Source: Flabesymbios commensalis (lineage: Eukaryota; Annelida; Polychaeta; Terebellida; Flabelligeridae). Taken from it: DNA of 64,000 nt. The stretch covers positions 23,495,250 to 23,559,249 of the forward strand of contig OZ024907.1 of assembly GCA_964017125.1 (NCBI GenBank), written 5' to 3'. This document shows, in pieces, positions 38,976 through 51,514 of the stretch (position 1 is its first letter; each line of letters starts with the position of its first letter). The position numbers and the translations under genes are program-made. The notes under the pieces are model-generated. The model was not told the origin of the DNA. It made no database searches and was given only the letters and a program-made list of their open reading frames with translations.

Positions 38976-39825
38976 TGTGACGGTCTCGCCACACCCAGGG
39001 TTCTGACACCACCCGTGAACACGGGAGAAATAAAAGGGGCGAAAACGGACTCGGTTGATACGGCGTTTCAACAAAGTTAAGGTTAAAATACTGAATCAAC
39101 ATGTAAATTCGTTTACACTTTTTATTTCAACATATATACAAGATGCCTCTTAATTATTCAATCTTGTACTATTTATCCTGAATAATTATATATTTTACTT
39201 ACTTTACATTCATGAGCAATAGCTAAAAAAACGTATGCCAGTCCAGAGTGACTGAACTTTCAGCACATGTTGATGCTCACTTAATTAAAATGTGTATAGC
39301 CATAAGTGCCAGGTCCAGAATAACTAGACGCGAGTTCAGATTGACTCAACTTCAGCACTTAAGCCAAACCTCAGCTAGAATCACCAGCTTCAATAGTTAC
39401 TGTGTAAGATGTTAAAACACCATAAGCGACAGTCTGCTACCTATAAATCATATACGAAATTTATACTAAATGTATTACTAAATTTACTATCAGAGCTAGA
39501 GTCACCAGCTCTATAAACTTCTGCTTTATACTTAATAAACAATAAGAAACGTTTGCTACTACACTTTTTCTATATCTCTCAACAATATCTCTAAACTCCG
39601 CTATAAACACTACCCCTTATAGCATAAGGAAAGAAGCAATGACTAAATTACCCTTGCAGAAACGTACACTCTATGATTAGCACTACTAAAATTAGCCAGC
39701 ACACGAACTATGTCACATCTCCAGGTCCGCCATATAACAGCCACTGACCCCTGAGATTGCAGACTCTATGAGTAACCACTCCTATATGACCCAAGGATCC
39801 CACGTCTGGGCTTTGCAGTATCAAT

Positions 39826-42800
39826 AGCTGAGTCGATATGTAACATCAGGAGGCCAACATGTGCACTTCCGGATGAAAGCATGAAAACTTGCATATAAGG
39901 GGGTTTGGAGCATGCTGAATCCGATTAGGACCGGATCCACGCTGTCAAAATAGGGGATCAGTGTCAAAATCGAAATATACAAAATGGCCGCCATCGAAAT
40001 AAATACAATTCTATTTTTGGTTATACCGTTGGTTATTTTTACCTAAAAGTCCAATTTTAGTTGCAAATTGTAAGTTTTGGATATCCATAAACATAATACT
40101 GTCGCACACAAGTTTGGAACATCAAAGAAATTATATGAAGTATTTATTGGGTTAACATGAGTATGGTTAAGTTCTACATCAAAGGTTTTCTCACATAACT
40201 GATCCATTAATATATGTAGGCCCATGCGATTCTACCTTTCGAACTAAGAGTCTATGTATTATTTAAACATTTTTAAGCAGGCAGTACAATTCAAGCACAA
40301 AGTTAAATAAAAGTCAGCATGGTTACACTATATCGGGTTAACATAAGTATGGCTAAGTTCTACATCAACGTTTTTTCACTCTCTCACCACATAACTGATC
40401 CATTGATATGTGTAGACCCATGTGATTCTACAGTTCAAACTAAGAGCCTATGTACTAAGCATGTCTAGCCAGGCTATACAACTCAAGCCTAAGGGTAATT
40501 AAAAGTCAGTATAGATACAATATATTAGGTTAAAATAACTATGGCTAAGTTATACATCAAAGCTTTTTTCACTCTGTCACCACATAACTGATCCATTAGG
40601 CCTAATATGTGTAGGATCATGTGATTCTACGTTTCAAACTAAGATTCTATTAATTAAACATGTCTAACCAGGCTGTACAACTCAAGCGCAATGTTAGTTG
40701 AAAGTCTGCCGGCACACTTGATCAGTTCTCTGCATCCTTGTGATACTTCATAAAGACACCCATTTGCCCTGATTATCTAGTTTCCATCCCCACTCCGAGG
40801 GACATATGGAAGAGAAGGATTGTTTTTCAAAGCTTGTCCCCATATGTGGCCTGCTTGGTAGGCTACTCGGTTCACAAGTTGACATAAGGCTGCATGTGAT
40901 GGGGGTATACTTTTCTGTTGCCATAGGAAACCAGCTAGCTGTTGTCTTGCTTCGTTCACTTCAGTTAGCTGTGATTTACGTGAGTGAAGCGGAACCACAT
41001 ATCTCTCCAGTACTTTCATGTCTGCATCTGTCACCTCTTTCACCTTTTTTTTCATTCCAAGGTTTATAGGCGTGGAAGCAATGAAACATCATTATATAAT
41101 CCGCCTCTTCGTGAAAGCATGGCTCCAAATCAGATGTATCCCGTAATGCTGATGAGGCTACATTTTGGCCTTTGGTTGTAATTGAAATATCTGTTCTCTC
41201 TGGCATGTGCTTGAAGGCTATCACTCATGTAGGTACATGTATCGCAGACAATACCCAACCTTTTCGCAAAGACAAGCTGTTTCTTTAGATATGAGATAAA
41301 CACGTGATTTGTCTCGAAATTTGTTGTCGAATTCTTTGGATCTAAGACATGAACAAGAGTAGCCCATCATATATTTTTACCTCTATTGAAGGTGTTGTCT
41401 CTAGACGTAGGGCTACAGTTCCCAAACATTTCAAACAGTCCGATTTTTCACCAAAACTCATTAAATTATTTTCGGCTAAGGATATTGGCCAATAATGGTT
41501 TTCATGTTCGAAGAACGTATTCATACCACCACTTGTTGCTTGAAAAGCGATATACATTCTTGAAAAATGGTGCAGGCCACTCTTCATGTTTTTTACTTTG
41601 TTTTTTTTTTACTTTGCTGTAGAAGATTTTTTTCTTTTACCTGATTTAAACAATTGAAGATTGTTTTTCTTAATATTATCATTGAATGGTTTATCAATCT
41701 TAAGGAGGTGTGATTCACAACAGTCTCATACTGTTCCCTTCCCATGGCCTCTGCTTTTGTAATATTGTCTATGACATTATCAGACATTATTACCTTTGTG
41801 TTTTGTGCAAAGAGATTATCGCTTATTTCTGTAAATGACTTGCCTAACTCATTAAAAACATCTATCATACTTTGAACATTTGTTGCAAACCTCTATAGTA
41901 GACAAAATTTGTTCATGATGTTTATCACTACATATAGTGACGTTTGCAGTCGTTAGTAGACTCAGCCAACCACTGCCATCTCACCAGTGTACTAAAATGT
42001 TTAGCGGGCTATTTCGAAATGGAGTCCACCCATCATAACAACATATTCGCTGTCACCATAGACATCTGGCCAAGACCACGTTATCTTCTTTGCAATAGCA
42101 AGAGAGGTTGATCGACAGTCAATACTGGAACCTGTCCATGATTTACATGTTCTGTAGCTTTAGCTATCACATCCATGCCATGCTTCACCAATGCTAGTGA
42201 ATGTGCATTATCACGAAACAATGGCATGAGCTCAGATATTGCTGGTGGCCTTCAAGAGGCGTCTTGTAATGTTGCAAAATGCGCTGACCAAGACATTTTA
42301 TCTTGTGCTCCCAATTTTGGTTTCTTCAACAACGCATTGACTACCTTTGAGCATGAGTGCCGCTGCTCGTCATAGTCTCATTTAGATTCTTCTTGTATGC
42401 ATGTCCCTTTGTTATGTTTGGCATTGGAATATCATTAGGAAATGTGGCGGGCGGTACAGAATTGTTGTCAATGATAGGTGTGGTATGTAGTTCTCCACCT
42501 GCAAATTTATTGTAACATGTTGTGTCGGTGAAATGGCTGTTCCATAAAATAGACATTTTTCATTATGGCGATGATGGGTTATGATCTAGGTTGTCCAGGT
42601 TAATGGTTATGAAGACTGTTCAAATGAATTGCACTATTTGCTACATCTGTTTCAATTTGTAATATTAGGTCATATGATACAGTCTTTTATCAAATAAGAT
42701 ATAAAATCACGTTTTCTAGTTTTGTTGTGAAGAACCAGCCCAATATGTAGAGGGAGTCTAGTTTCTCTTTCTATTCTGTGTCTTGTATGTGTGGAAATAT

Positions 42801-43923
42801 ATTCTCTTCTGCTACACTTAACAGCTTTAAATGTTAAAAGGTCAGATATAGATAAAGCAGCTGTTTTTTCGGTTATTTTCCGTCTGAGTTTGGATGTTTG
42901 TGCTACCAAGTAGGACCATCTGAACTAACGCAATAAAAGAAGCTGCCTTGTCATAATAATGCTAATCTGTCAAGGATCCTGCAAATTTGTATTGTTTTTG
43001 AAAGATCTCCTTCCTGACTGTTTGCTGATCTAATAAGAACAACAGCATCAATCACTCTCTTGATCTCGAGCTTTGACGTCCAACAATGTTTCTCCAACGT
43101 CATATTTTATTTAAAGGCCAGCATGATCTCATATTTGCCTTTATGTGTTTCCAAGCCTGGTATTTGTGTGAGAAGCTTCTCCTTCAAACGTGTTGCGTGA
43201 TGTGTCCTTTCTGACATATTTCCACCAAGCTGTTTTGACCTATATAGTTGCACTGGGTTACGAGAGCCTAAATATGTTTTCAGATTGATATGTATTTGAT
43301 ATCTATTCCTGAAATGTGTCAGACACTGTTTATGGTATGCTGCATCAATTGCAATCATGTCTCCAGATGTCTCCAGTTTTGTTAAAATACGGGTATCACG
43401 AACTCATGTCGCCATCTTACGAACATTCGCATGTATTTGAAATCTGTCCAGCTTAAATACTAACCTTGATACCAGGACACAATGTATGTGAAAAAACATA
43501 TTAATTGTATGCCAGTTTTCTTCTGAAATAAAAAAAAACATATGTGTACCAGAAGAATGTGGACTACTTTTTTAAATCACGGTTTTCAAGAAACACACTT
43601 TTCTTTATTTAGGTTAATATAAAAAATCTTATTTGTTTTTCTGGATGTGATTTACAATGTTTAGCTGATCTTATCAGATATTCCATCCAATTAACTTTAA
43701 AATAATTATGTTTCCAAGTAAAAATAGCTCAAAATCGTAATCAGGTATGAAATTATTAATTTCGATGGCGGCCATTTTGAATTGTTTGATTTTGAGAATG
43801 ATCCCTTATTTTGACAGCGTGGATCCGGTCCTAATCAGATTCAGCATGATCCAGACCCCCTATATGCAAATTGTCATGCTTTCATCCGGAAGTGCACATC
43901 TTTTTGACATATCGACTCAGCTA
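39826..43923 (-). mobile_element. 4.1-kb DNA transposon inside the LTR, with decayed transposase-like frames
   Basis: Inverted ends of about 180 bp start AGCTGAGTCGATATG and share CTTCCGGATGAAAGCATGA, GATCCACGCTGTCAAAATA and ATGGCCGCCATCGAAAT. Flanking CAAT at 39822-39825 and 43924-43927; the intact LTR at 48579-51041 gives the empty site. Minus-strand pieces run N to C: MIAIDAAYHKQCL (43358), THHATRLKEKLL, MVAQTSKLRRKITEKTAAL (42909), MIDVFNELGKSFTEISD (41868), ENHYWPISLAENNL (41500), LEPCFHEEADYIMMFHCF (41120), VNEARQQLAGFLW (40960) and AYQAGHIWGQAL. These recall a protein common in transposons of marine invertebrates (EEADTRM, EARQQLF, AYQAGHxWG words). I cannot name the superfamily. Many stops and shifts. 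Confidence 0.75.
40140..40730. repeat. Subterminal tandem repeat, ~187-bp unit, three copies
   Basis: GGTTAACATGAGTATGGTTA, CACATAACTGATCCATTAAT, TGTGATTCTAC, AACTAAGAGTCTATGTA and CAACTCAAGC recur in order at about 40150, 40337 and 40530. It lies between the left TIR of the DNA transposon and its coding remains, a position where transposase-binding repeats are often found. Confidence 0.8.
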
Positions 43924-46092
43924 CAATGTAGCCTTAACAACAAGCCATCAGTTCAGTATACTACTCGGCCCCTAGCGACTGATCATAATCTATACTCGCA
44001 ACTAACTTACACCTCACTAATTACACTAACGAGGAAAGAACATTACACCTGAATACGGCACACATTCTGCCCTATATTGTAGCAAGGCCTCCCATAGGCA
44101 AACAAAAGTTTACCCGAAGACTATATATTATGCCTCCAATACTTCAGACTTAAATAATCAAGTTCAATATCCTCCTAAACTTTTAAAAATAATAATCACA
44201 GTTAACAGACCAGACTCACCAGTCTTCAACAGCTACTCTTTAGCTTTAACTGCTACCCTTCACTTTAGTCAATACTATCCCTTACTGCTCATCACACTTC
44301 TACTCATAAACTACTAATTATTTGACAACCCTACTCTGAGACTACAATATACCCCTTTAAGTCTTATTCTTGGACTAATTTCACTTCTATAACATCTATA
44401 CTAATACCAATTTACACTTTATTTAACCACTAAGTCCAGATTAGATTAACCAATCTAGGCTAATTAATTGTATTATTTAATTTAATTTATTAAAACTTCT
44501 TTTCCTAAAATTCCCTATCTAATTTAATTTATGTTCGGAATAACCAAACTTTGATAAAATTAGAAGTTCAGACTTACCAAACAATATAACAACTAAATAA
44601 GATGAGTTCAGAATTACCAAACTCGAAATCAGAAAGCAAGCTGACGCTGAGTTCAGAGTGACCGAACTCCATGTAACACTGTGGAACAGCTGCTTAAATA
44701 CCAAAGTCTACTTCACCTGATCAAGATTCCACAACACAGGCGACTTACAATATGCTCTCAAACTAAAACTATACATACAGTGATACAACAATGCGGGGTC
44801 ATTTAATAGATTATGACCTATAGAATTATTTTTAATTACAATATTTAAAAGGATAACTTTAATTTAAGAGTATTTAATAAACTTAGCCGAGCTCCCAATT
44901 GTGGAATTCCCACAACTCCAGTCACGTGAGCACTGGATCACCATAGCAACGCATAGCTGAACTGTCAATCGCCATTACTGAAATTCTTAGTAAATCCTCA
45001 AGTCTGACCAATTCCGGCCCAAATATATAAAAATACTACATTATCAATAAAAATCAATAACACTATGTGAATCTGCGGGATGTATTTGATGGGATTTGTA
45101 CAATTATTATTCCGAATAGTTTACTAAACGCGTACAATGACCATGAATCGATGCATGAAAATGCCGGCGAATCCAAGCATGACTGTGTCTGAGCGGGATT
45201 TATAGGTGACAAACTTTGCCATGTTCAGCGTAAATAGTACAAATAATAACAAATAAAATATTATTTCACAGATAAAAATTAGTTATCTTCAGCAACAAAT
45301 AATTATTATACTGGAACTTGCATTAAATTTCATGCGATTGGCAATCTACGGGCAACAGTCCTGTTGACAGTCTGTTGACAATCCACCGAAAGTGACAGTC
45401 AAATCACGGCGGGGAAGTCCGGGCAAAATATCATCATGGTTAATTTTATTAGATAGGAATGAATCCGATTCGAATCAATCGGATAAAAATCATTAGCTAA
45501 AAAAAAAAATAATAAATCAGCCTGGTGTACTCCAAACCTCACATTACCCTCTGTTTTAAAACGAAATGTCCTCATGAGTCACATTAATAGCAATCTACTT
45601 AACAAGCGAAGAACCAATCTATAATATGTGTGAATGAGTAAAAAAAACAACAATTGTACATATTCAGCACTTACCAACTTTTTAATAAAAGTTATGCTTT
45701 TATACCGTAACATGAAGAATCACTTCAATTCAATTACTTAAGAAATATTAAACAACAAGACAGTAAGCCTTACATAGATATAAAATAGTGAATCACGAGT
45801 ATCCGCAGCATTTAAAAAAATTGATTGGAGCTGAGATAGTAAATCAGATTCCGCAGATTTACCAGGAATCACCCGGTGTCCACAAGGACTAACCTTGTTT
45901 CAGTACATATATACTTCTCAATACGATTCGTGAGGAAATACTTTCTTGATCTTCCATCTTTCCTTCTACATATACACCCTCATTTTTAAGTATTCCGCGA
46001 AATGTCTTTATTTATTGGCTTTAAGGGTTTCTGAGTTTCATGGCCTTCTTTTTCAGAAGGGACCGTTTGTAGGCCACCCGAGCCGGTCCTTG

Positions 46093-47719
46093 CTAGTTTC
46101 CCTGTTCGGTGACTTTTCCTGACCTATCAGCTGTAGTTGAGCACTCATTGGCAAAATGTCCAAAAGTCCCGCACTTGAAACATCTACAGTCAAGCTTATT
46201 TCGTGGAAAAACTTTATCTTTGTTGTTATTTTCTAATCTGTGCAGCCTATCTTCAATAGTACTGAGCTTATCTAGTACGGTTTTCAATGATTCATCTTTT
46301 TGAGTATTCACTTCTGCCTGCCGGAATCCCACTTTGTTATGGTGACCAGAAAAATTATTGGATACATTTTGACCTGGTAATAGCCCCTTTTCGTTTATTC
46401 TGGCAATGTGGTTTTCTTCAGCATCACTTGATGTATCAAAATTCCTAATTAGTTTTTCTTTGTCCTCTTCAGAATCTTCTTGAGCAGCACGTGCAACACG
46501 GTGAGAAGTATTCTTCACCTTCCTGTCTTGATTAGGATCATTTGAACTATGATGATGTGTGGCCTGCATGTAAGTGACAACATCATATACGGCTCTGTCT
46601 ATGTCTTGAGGTTCCTTTATGTATTCAACATGAAAACTTGCCTGTTCATTTTTAAGACCATCAAGAAATCGTCTGAGAATATCCTCTTTTCTAGTTTGTT
46701 GATCTCTTCTAGCATGTGCTTTATTATATAAGCGTTTCAATTCAGCTGCGTATTCTTCAACAGATTCACCGTTGTTTTGTTAAGCTGACATAGTCTCTGC
46801 GGGTTTGTTTAGACAATTGTCCAAAAACAAACTCTCCAGCTTGACCTTGCAACTTTGGTAGTAATTCATCCAGTCTCTTTACTTGATCCCAATTTTTACG
46901 CGCTGCCACCTCATCAAATCTGTTAAACCAGATTTTCCACGACTCTTTACCAGTATAAGGAGGTAATCTTACATGGCTCTCAACTCTTCTATTTTCTCTT
47001 TGTCTGTGACGACTACGGTGATTGCTGCTCCCCACACTGGTGAATTCTTCAACATCAGACTCTTCTAAATCAGGTGTTGAACTGCCACTGAAGATTGGTG
47101 AACGATTACACCTATTCTTTGGTTTGTTGAATAAATCATCCCTCTCTGGCTCATCACTGTCAGAGTTATAATCTTGCGTGTATTTCTTTGTTTTCAGTTG
47201 CTTAGCAACTTTCTTTACCGCTTCTGCAACTGCGTTGTCAACTTTATCGTCTAGGCTTTTAAATAGCTGAACTGCTTCTTCGATAGATTGTCCTAATTCA
47301 TCTCCCTTGTTGTGTATGGTACCTTGAGCAAAGTCATTGCCCTGAACAGGCTCCATTTGATGTGTGTCTCCACCAGAATTGTTTCCAACAAAACGTTTTG
47401 CTCGAACATCTTGTAGTTGTGATTCATGTTTTCTACGATAAATGTCTCTCTGTGCAGCCCATCTGTCTTGATGTAATTCAGAACTCCTCTCACTGCTGTG
47501 TCTCCTTTCGCGGTATCTTAGTGGTAAGGATACATGACTGCTAGTCTTGTGAGATTCTGGTGTTGTATAGTATGTTTGCTGCATAGTTTTACTCGCAACA
47601 GAAGTTTCTGGTTTATCATTACTGGTTGCACCAAGCAATGTGATATCTTCACCAGGTAATAATTCACTGTTGGGTGAGGTGTGTGCCTTTTTAGCATTTG
47701 AAGTACCTTTTCCCCTCAT
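46093..47719 (-). pseudogene. Fossil gag-like region with CCHC zinc knuckle
   Basis: Charged N-terminal part rich in Ser, Asp and Glu, then VRLPPYTGKESWKIWFNRFD and FGQLSKQTRRDYV, typical of Ty3/gypsy-type capsid regions. Near the C-terminus is a single zinc knuckle CFKCGTFGHFANEC. Gag of this kind packages the element's RNA into particles. The region looks nearly whole with about one break. Confidence 0.8.
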
Positions 47720-48079
47720 TTTGAAATCAAATGTTTTGAAGCACTGACCAACTAAGAATAGTAACCTCTTTTAAGGCAGTCTTTACAGAAAAGTAGGAAT
47801 TACCCACTGTTAAGTAGCCAAAATAGATTATAGCAGAGTATAGTAATAAACTATATATACAGACTACTATTTTACCAACTACACAATAGCAAGACTGACC
47901 CACTAGTGTATTTACTCAACTAGACTAGTTTTAATAGAAAAGCACAACAATAATCATTTGCTCAAACTCTTTGACTAATCTACTAAAACTAGTTGGATAT
48001 GTTAAAAAAAACCAGCTCAGCAAAAATTATTTGCTCACAGCTTGACAATCAACAACTTATTTATTAAATTATTATATTA

Positions 48080-48480
48080 TTTTAGATAGACAGATACAGC
48101 AAAAAATTATCTGCTACGACACGTCTGTGGATTATGGACAACGTAAGAGAATTACTCTTATCAACATCCGCCTATCTAAGTACTATTTATACCTATGCTT
48201 TATTATTATTTATTTTTATAGCTTTAGATAGACAGATACAGCAAAAATGATCTGCTTATGACCTGTCTGTGGATTATGGACAACGTAAGAGAATTACTCT
48301 TATCAATATCCGCCTATCTAAGTACTATTTATACCTATGCTTTATTATTATTCATTTTTATAGCTTTAGATAAACAGATACAGCAAAAATGATCTGCTTA
48401 TGACCTGTCTGTGGATTATGGACAACGTAAGAGAATTACTCTTATCAATATCCGCCTATCTAAGTACTATTTATAATTTT
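48080..48480. repeat. Tandem repeat, ~140-bp unit, three copies, in the LTR element's leader
   Basis: TTTAGATAGACAGATACAGC, GTCTGTGGATTATGGACAAC and GAGAATTACTCTTATCAA recur at about 48083, 48224 and 48363. They lie between the primer site and the gag region of the minus-strand element, that is, in its leader. Confidence 0.88.
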
Positions 48481-48578
48481 ACTTATTTGGAGCAATTTTT
48501 GGTTCGTATCACTGGATTTAATGTTAAGTCCCTACAGGATAATTTCAACTATCAAATCCCACTTCTGACACCAAAATA

Positions 48579-51041
48579 TGTGACGGTCTCGCCACACCCA
48601 GGGTTCTGACACCACCCGTGAACACGGGAAAAATAAAAGGGGCAAAAACGGACTCGGTTGATACGGCGTTTCAACAAAGTTAAGGTTAAAATACTGAATC
48701 AACATGTAAATTCGTTTACACTTTTTATTTCAACATATATACAGGATGCCTCTTAATTATTCAATCTTGTACTATTTATTCTGAATAATTATATATTTTA
48801 CTTACTCTACATTCATTAGCAATAGCTAAAAAACGTATGCCAGTCCAGAGTGACTGAACTTTCAGCACATGTTGATGCTCACTTAATTAAAATGTGTATA
48901 GCCATAAGTGCCAGGTCCAGAATAACTAGACGCGAGTTCAGATTGACTCAACTTCAGCACTTAAGCCAAACCTCAGCTAGAATCACCAGCTTCAATAGTT
49001 ACTGTTTAAGATGTTAAAACACCATAAGCGACAGTCTGCTACCTATAAATCATATACGAAATTTATACTAAATGTATTACTAAATTTACTATCAGAGCTA
49101 GAGTCACCAGCTCTATAAACTTCTGCTTTATACTTAATAAACAATAAGAAACGTTTGCTACTACACTTTTTCTATATCTCTCAACAATATCTCTAAACTC
49201 CTCTATAAACACTACCCCTTATAGCATAAGGAAAGAAGCAATGACTAAATTACCCTTGCAAAAACGTACACTCTATGATTAGCACTACTAAAATTAGCCA
49301 GCACACGAACTATGTCACATCTCCAGGTCCGCCATATAACAGCCACTGACCCCTGAGATTGCAGACTCTATGAGTAACCACTCCTATATGACCCAAGGAT
49401 CCCACGTCTGGGCTTTGCAGTATCAATTTAGCCTTAACAACAAGCCATCAGTTCAGTATATTACTCGGCCCCTAGCGACTGATCATAATCTATACTCGCA
49501 ACTAACATACACCTCACTAATTACACTAACGAGGAAAAAACATTACACCTGAATACGGCACACATTCTGCCCTATATTGTAGCAAGGCCTCCCATAGGCA
49601 AACAAAAGTTTACCCGAAGACTATATATTATGCCTCCAATACTTCAGACTTACATAATCAAGTTCAATATCCTCCTAAACTTATAAAAATAATAATCACA
49701 GTTAACAGACCAGACTCACCAGTCTTCAACAGCTACTCTTTAGCTTTAACTGCTACCCTTCACTTTAGTCAATACTATCCCTTACTGCTCATCACACTTC
49801 TACTCATAAACTACTAATTATTTGACAACCCTACTCTCAGACTACAATATACCCCTTTAAGTCTTATTCTTAGACTAATTTCACTTCTTTAACATCTATA
49901 CTAATACCAATTTACACTTTATTTAACCACTAAGTCCAGATTAGATTAATCAATCTAGGCTAATTAATTGTATTATTTAATTTAATTTATTAAAACTTCT
50001 TTTCCTAAAATTCCCTATCTAATTTAATTTATGTTCGGAATAACCAAACTTTGATAAAATTAGAAGTTCAGACTTACCAAACAATATAACAACTAAATAA
50101 GATGAGTTCAGAATTACCAAACTCGAAATCAGAAAGCAAGCTGACGCTGAGTTCAGTGACCGAACTCCATGTAACACTGTGGAACAGCTGCTTAAATATC
50201 AAAGTCTAGGTCACGTGATCAAGATTCCACAACACAGGAGACTTACAATATGCTCTCAAACTAAAACTATACATACAGTGATACAACAATGCGGTGTCAT
50301 TTAATAGATTATGACCTATAGAATTATATTTAATTACAATATTTAAAAGGATAACTTTAATTTAAGAGTATTTAATAAACTTAGCCGAGCTCCCAATTGT
50401 GGAATTCCCACAACTCCAGTCACGTGAGCACTGGATCACCATAGCAACGCATAGCTGAACTGTCAATCGCCATTACTGAAATTCTTAGTAAATCCTCAAG
50501 TCTGACCAATTCCGGCCCAAATATATAAAAATACTACATTATCAATAAAAATCAATAACACTATGTGAATCTGCGGGATGTATTTGATGGGATTTGTACA
50601 ATTATTATTCTGAATAGTTTACTAAACGCGTACAACGACCATGAATCGATGCATGAAAATGCCGGCGAATCCAAGCATGACTGTGTCTGAGCGGGATTTA
50701 TAGGTGACAAACTTTGCCATGTTCAGCGTAAATAGTACAAATACCAACAAATAAAATATTATTTCACAGATAAAAATTAGTTATCTTCAGCTACAAATAA
50801 TTATTATACTGGAACTTGCATTAAATTTCATGCGATTGGCAATCTACGGGCAACAGTCGTGTTGACAGTCGGTTGACAATCCACCGAAAGTGACAGTCAA
50901 ATCACGGCGGGGAAGTCCGGGCAAAATGTCATCATGGTTAATTTTATTAGATAGGAATGAATCAGATTCGAATCAATCGGATAAAAATCATTAGCTAAAA
51001 AAACAACAAATAAATCAGCCTGGTGTACTCCAAACCTTACA
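48579..51041 (-). repeat. LTR (5' LTR of the minus-strand element), uninterrupted
   Basis: 2463 bp, TGTGACGG ... ACCTTACA. Its uninterrupted CAGTATCAATTTAGCC (about 49417-49435) is the empty site for the DNA transposon in the other LTR. Contains several blocks of short AAACTACTAA / TTCACTT-like AT-rich sequence, no coding frame. Confidence 0.9.
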
Positions 51042-51287
51042 ATATGCAAGAAGAAACAAGTATGAAACTAGAAGGTACAATTACTGAAAAAAATAAAAAG
51101 AAAGGATAGAAGTAAGAAAAGTAAGAAAATAGAACTTAGCAGTAGCCAGTATGAAATTAGACGGTAAATTAGCATCGGAAAAAGCAGGGTGGAAATTGAA
51201 ACGGCAGTGTGAAAGAAGAAGATAGGATGAAAGGTCGGTGTGATGAGATTAACTTAAATCACCTGAAACTGAACTAATCTCTGACTA

Positions 51288-51393
51288 TAAGACCTTCCAA
51301 AGAAATATTCCGAACAAAGGACCTTCTGAACATAGGACCTTCTAAACATAGAACCTTCTGAAAATGAGACCTTGTGAATATAGATCCTTCTGA
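51288..51393. repeat. 17-bp minisatellite, about six copies
   Basis: Consensus near GACCTTCTGAACATAG (GACCTTCCAAAG, GACCTTCTGAACATAG, GACCTTCTAAACATAG, AACCTTCTGAAAATGA, GACCTTGTGAATATAG, ATCCTTCTGAAAA). The minus-strand open frame 51274-51483 is a by-product. Confidence 0.8.
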
Positions 51394-51514
51394 AAAAATA
51401 TTGGGCTTTGAAATACAAGATCCGCTGTAATGTATTACATAATACCGGGTAAACATTCTCATCTTATATCTAACCACTGACATAGCCTACTTGTCAACGT
51501 CGATACATTTCGTG

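Larger units (their letters stand above)
38976..45543 (-). repeat. LTR (3' LTR of the minus-strand element), interrupted
   Basis: Matches 48579-51041 from TGTGACGGTCTCGCCACACC to its end, CCAAACCTCACA, apart from the DNA transposon at 39826-43923. A purine-rich stretch (minus strand ACAGAGGGTAA, 45544-45554) lies immediately inside and is the likely polypurine tract. Confidence 0.9.
45544..48578 (-). mobile_element. Interior of the LTR element: gag region, primer site, short tandem repeats
   Basis: Reading on the minus strand from the LTR at 48579, the primer site TGGTGTCAGAAGTGGGATTT (48573-48554) is complementary to the 3' end of a tRNA-Leu (ATCCCACTTCTGACA plus CCA). A three-fold tandem repeat of about 140 bp follows (48080-48480), then the gag region, then a polypurine stretch beside the other LTR. 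The interior is too short for a pol gene and shows none. Confidence 0.8.
38976..51041 (-). mobile_element. LTR retroelement, gag-only, minus strand, with nested DNA transposon
   Basis: Fossil LTR element bounded by a perfect 5-bp duplication ATATG (38971-38975 and 51042-51046). The two LTRs (38976-45543, which includes a 4.1-kb insertion, and 48579-51041) start TG and end CA and are about 2.46 kb without the insertion. The interior (45544-48578) is only about 3.0 kb and holds a gag-like region with a zinc knuckle. No protease, reverse transcriptase or integrase is seen, so this is a non-autonomous, gag-only element. The gag type and the primer site suit the Ty3/gypsy group; this is an inference. 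The LTRs differ only occasionally per line, so insertion looks fairly recent. The gag shows about one break. Confidence 0.88.

Noticed and set aside
39826-43923. Transposase-like frames as part of the LTR element's coding capacity
   Set aside because: The frames lie inside an LTR, are enclosed by their own inverted ends with a short target duplication, and the sister LTR lacks them.
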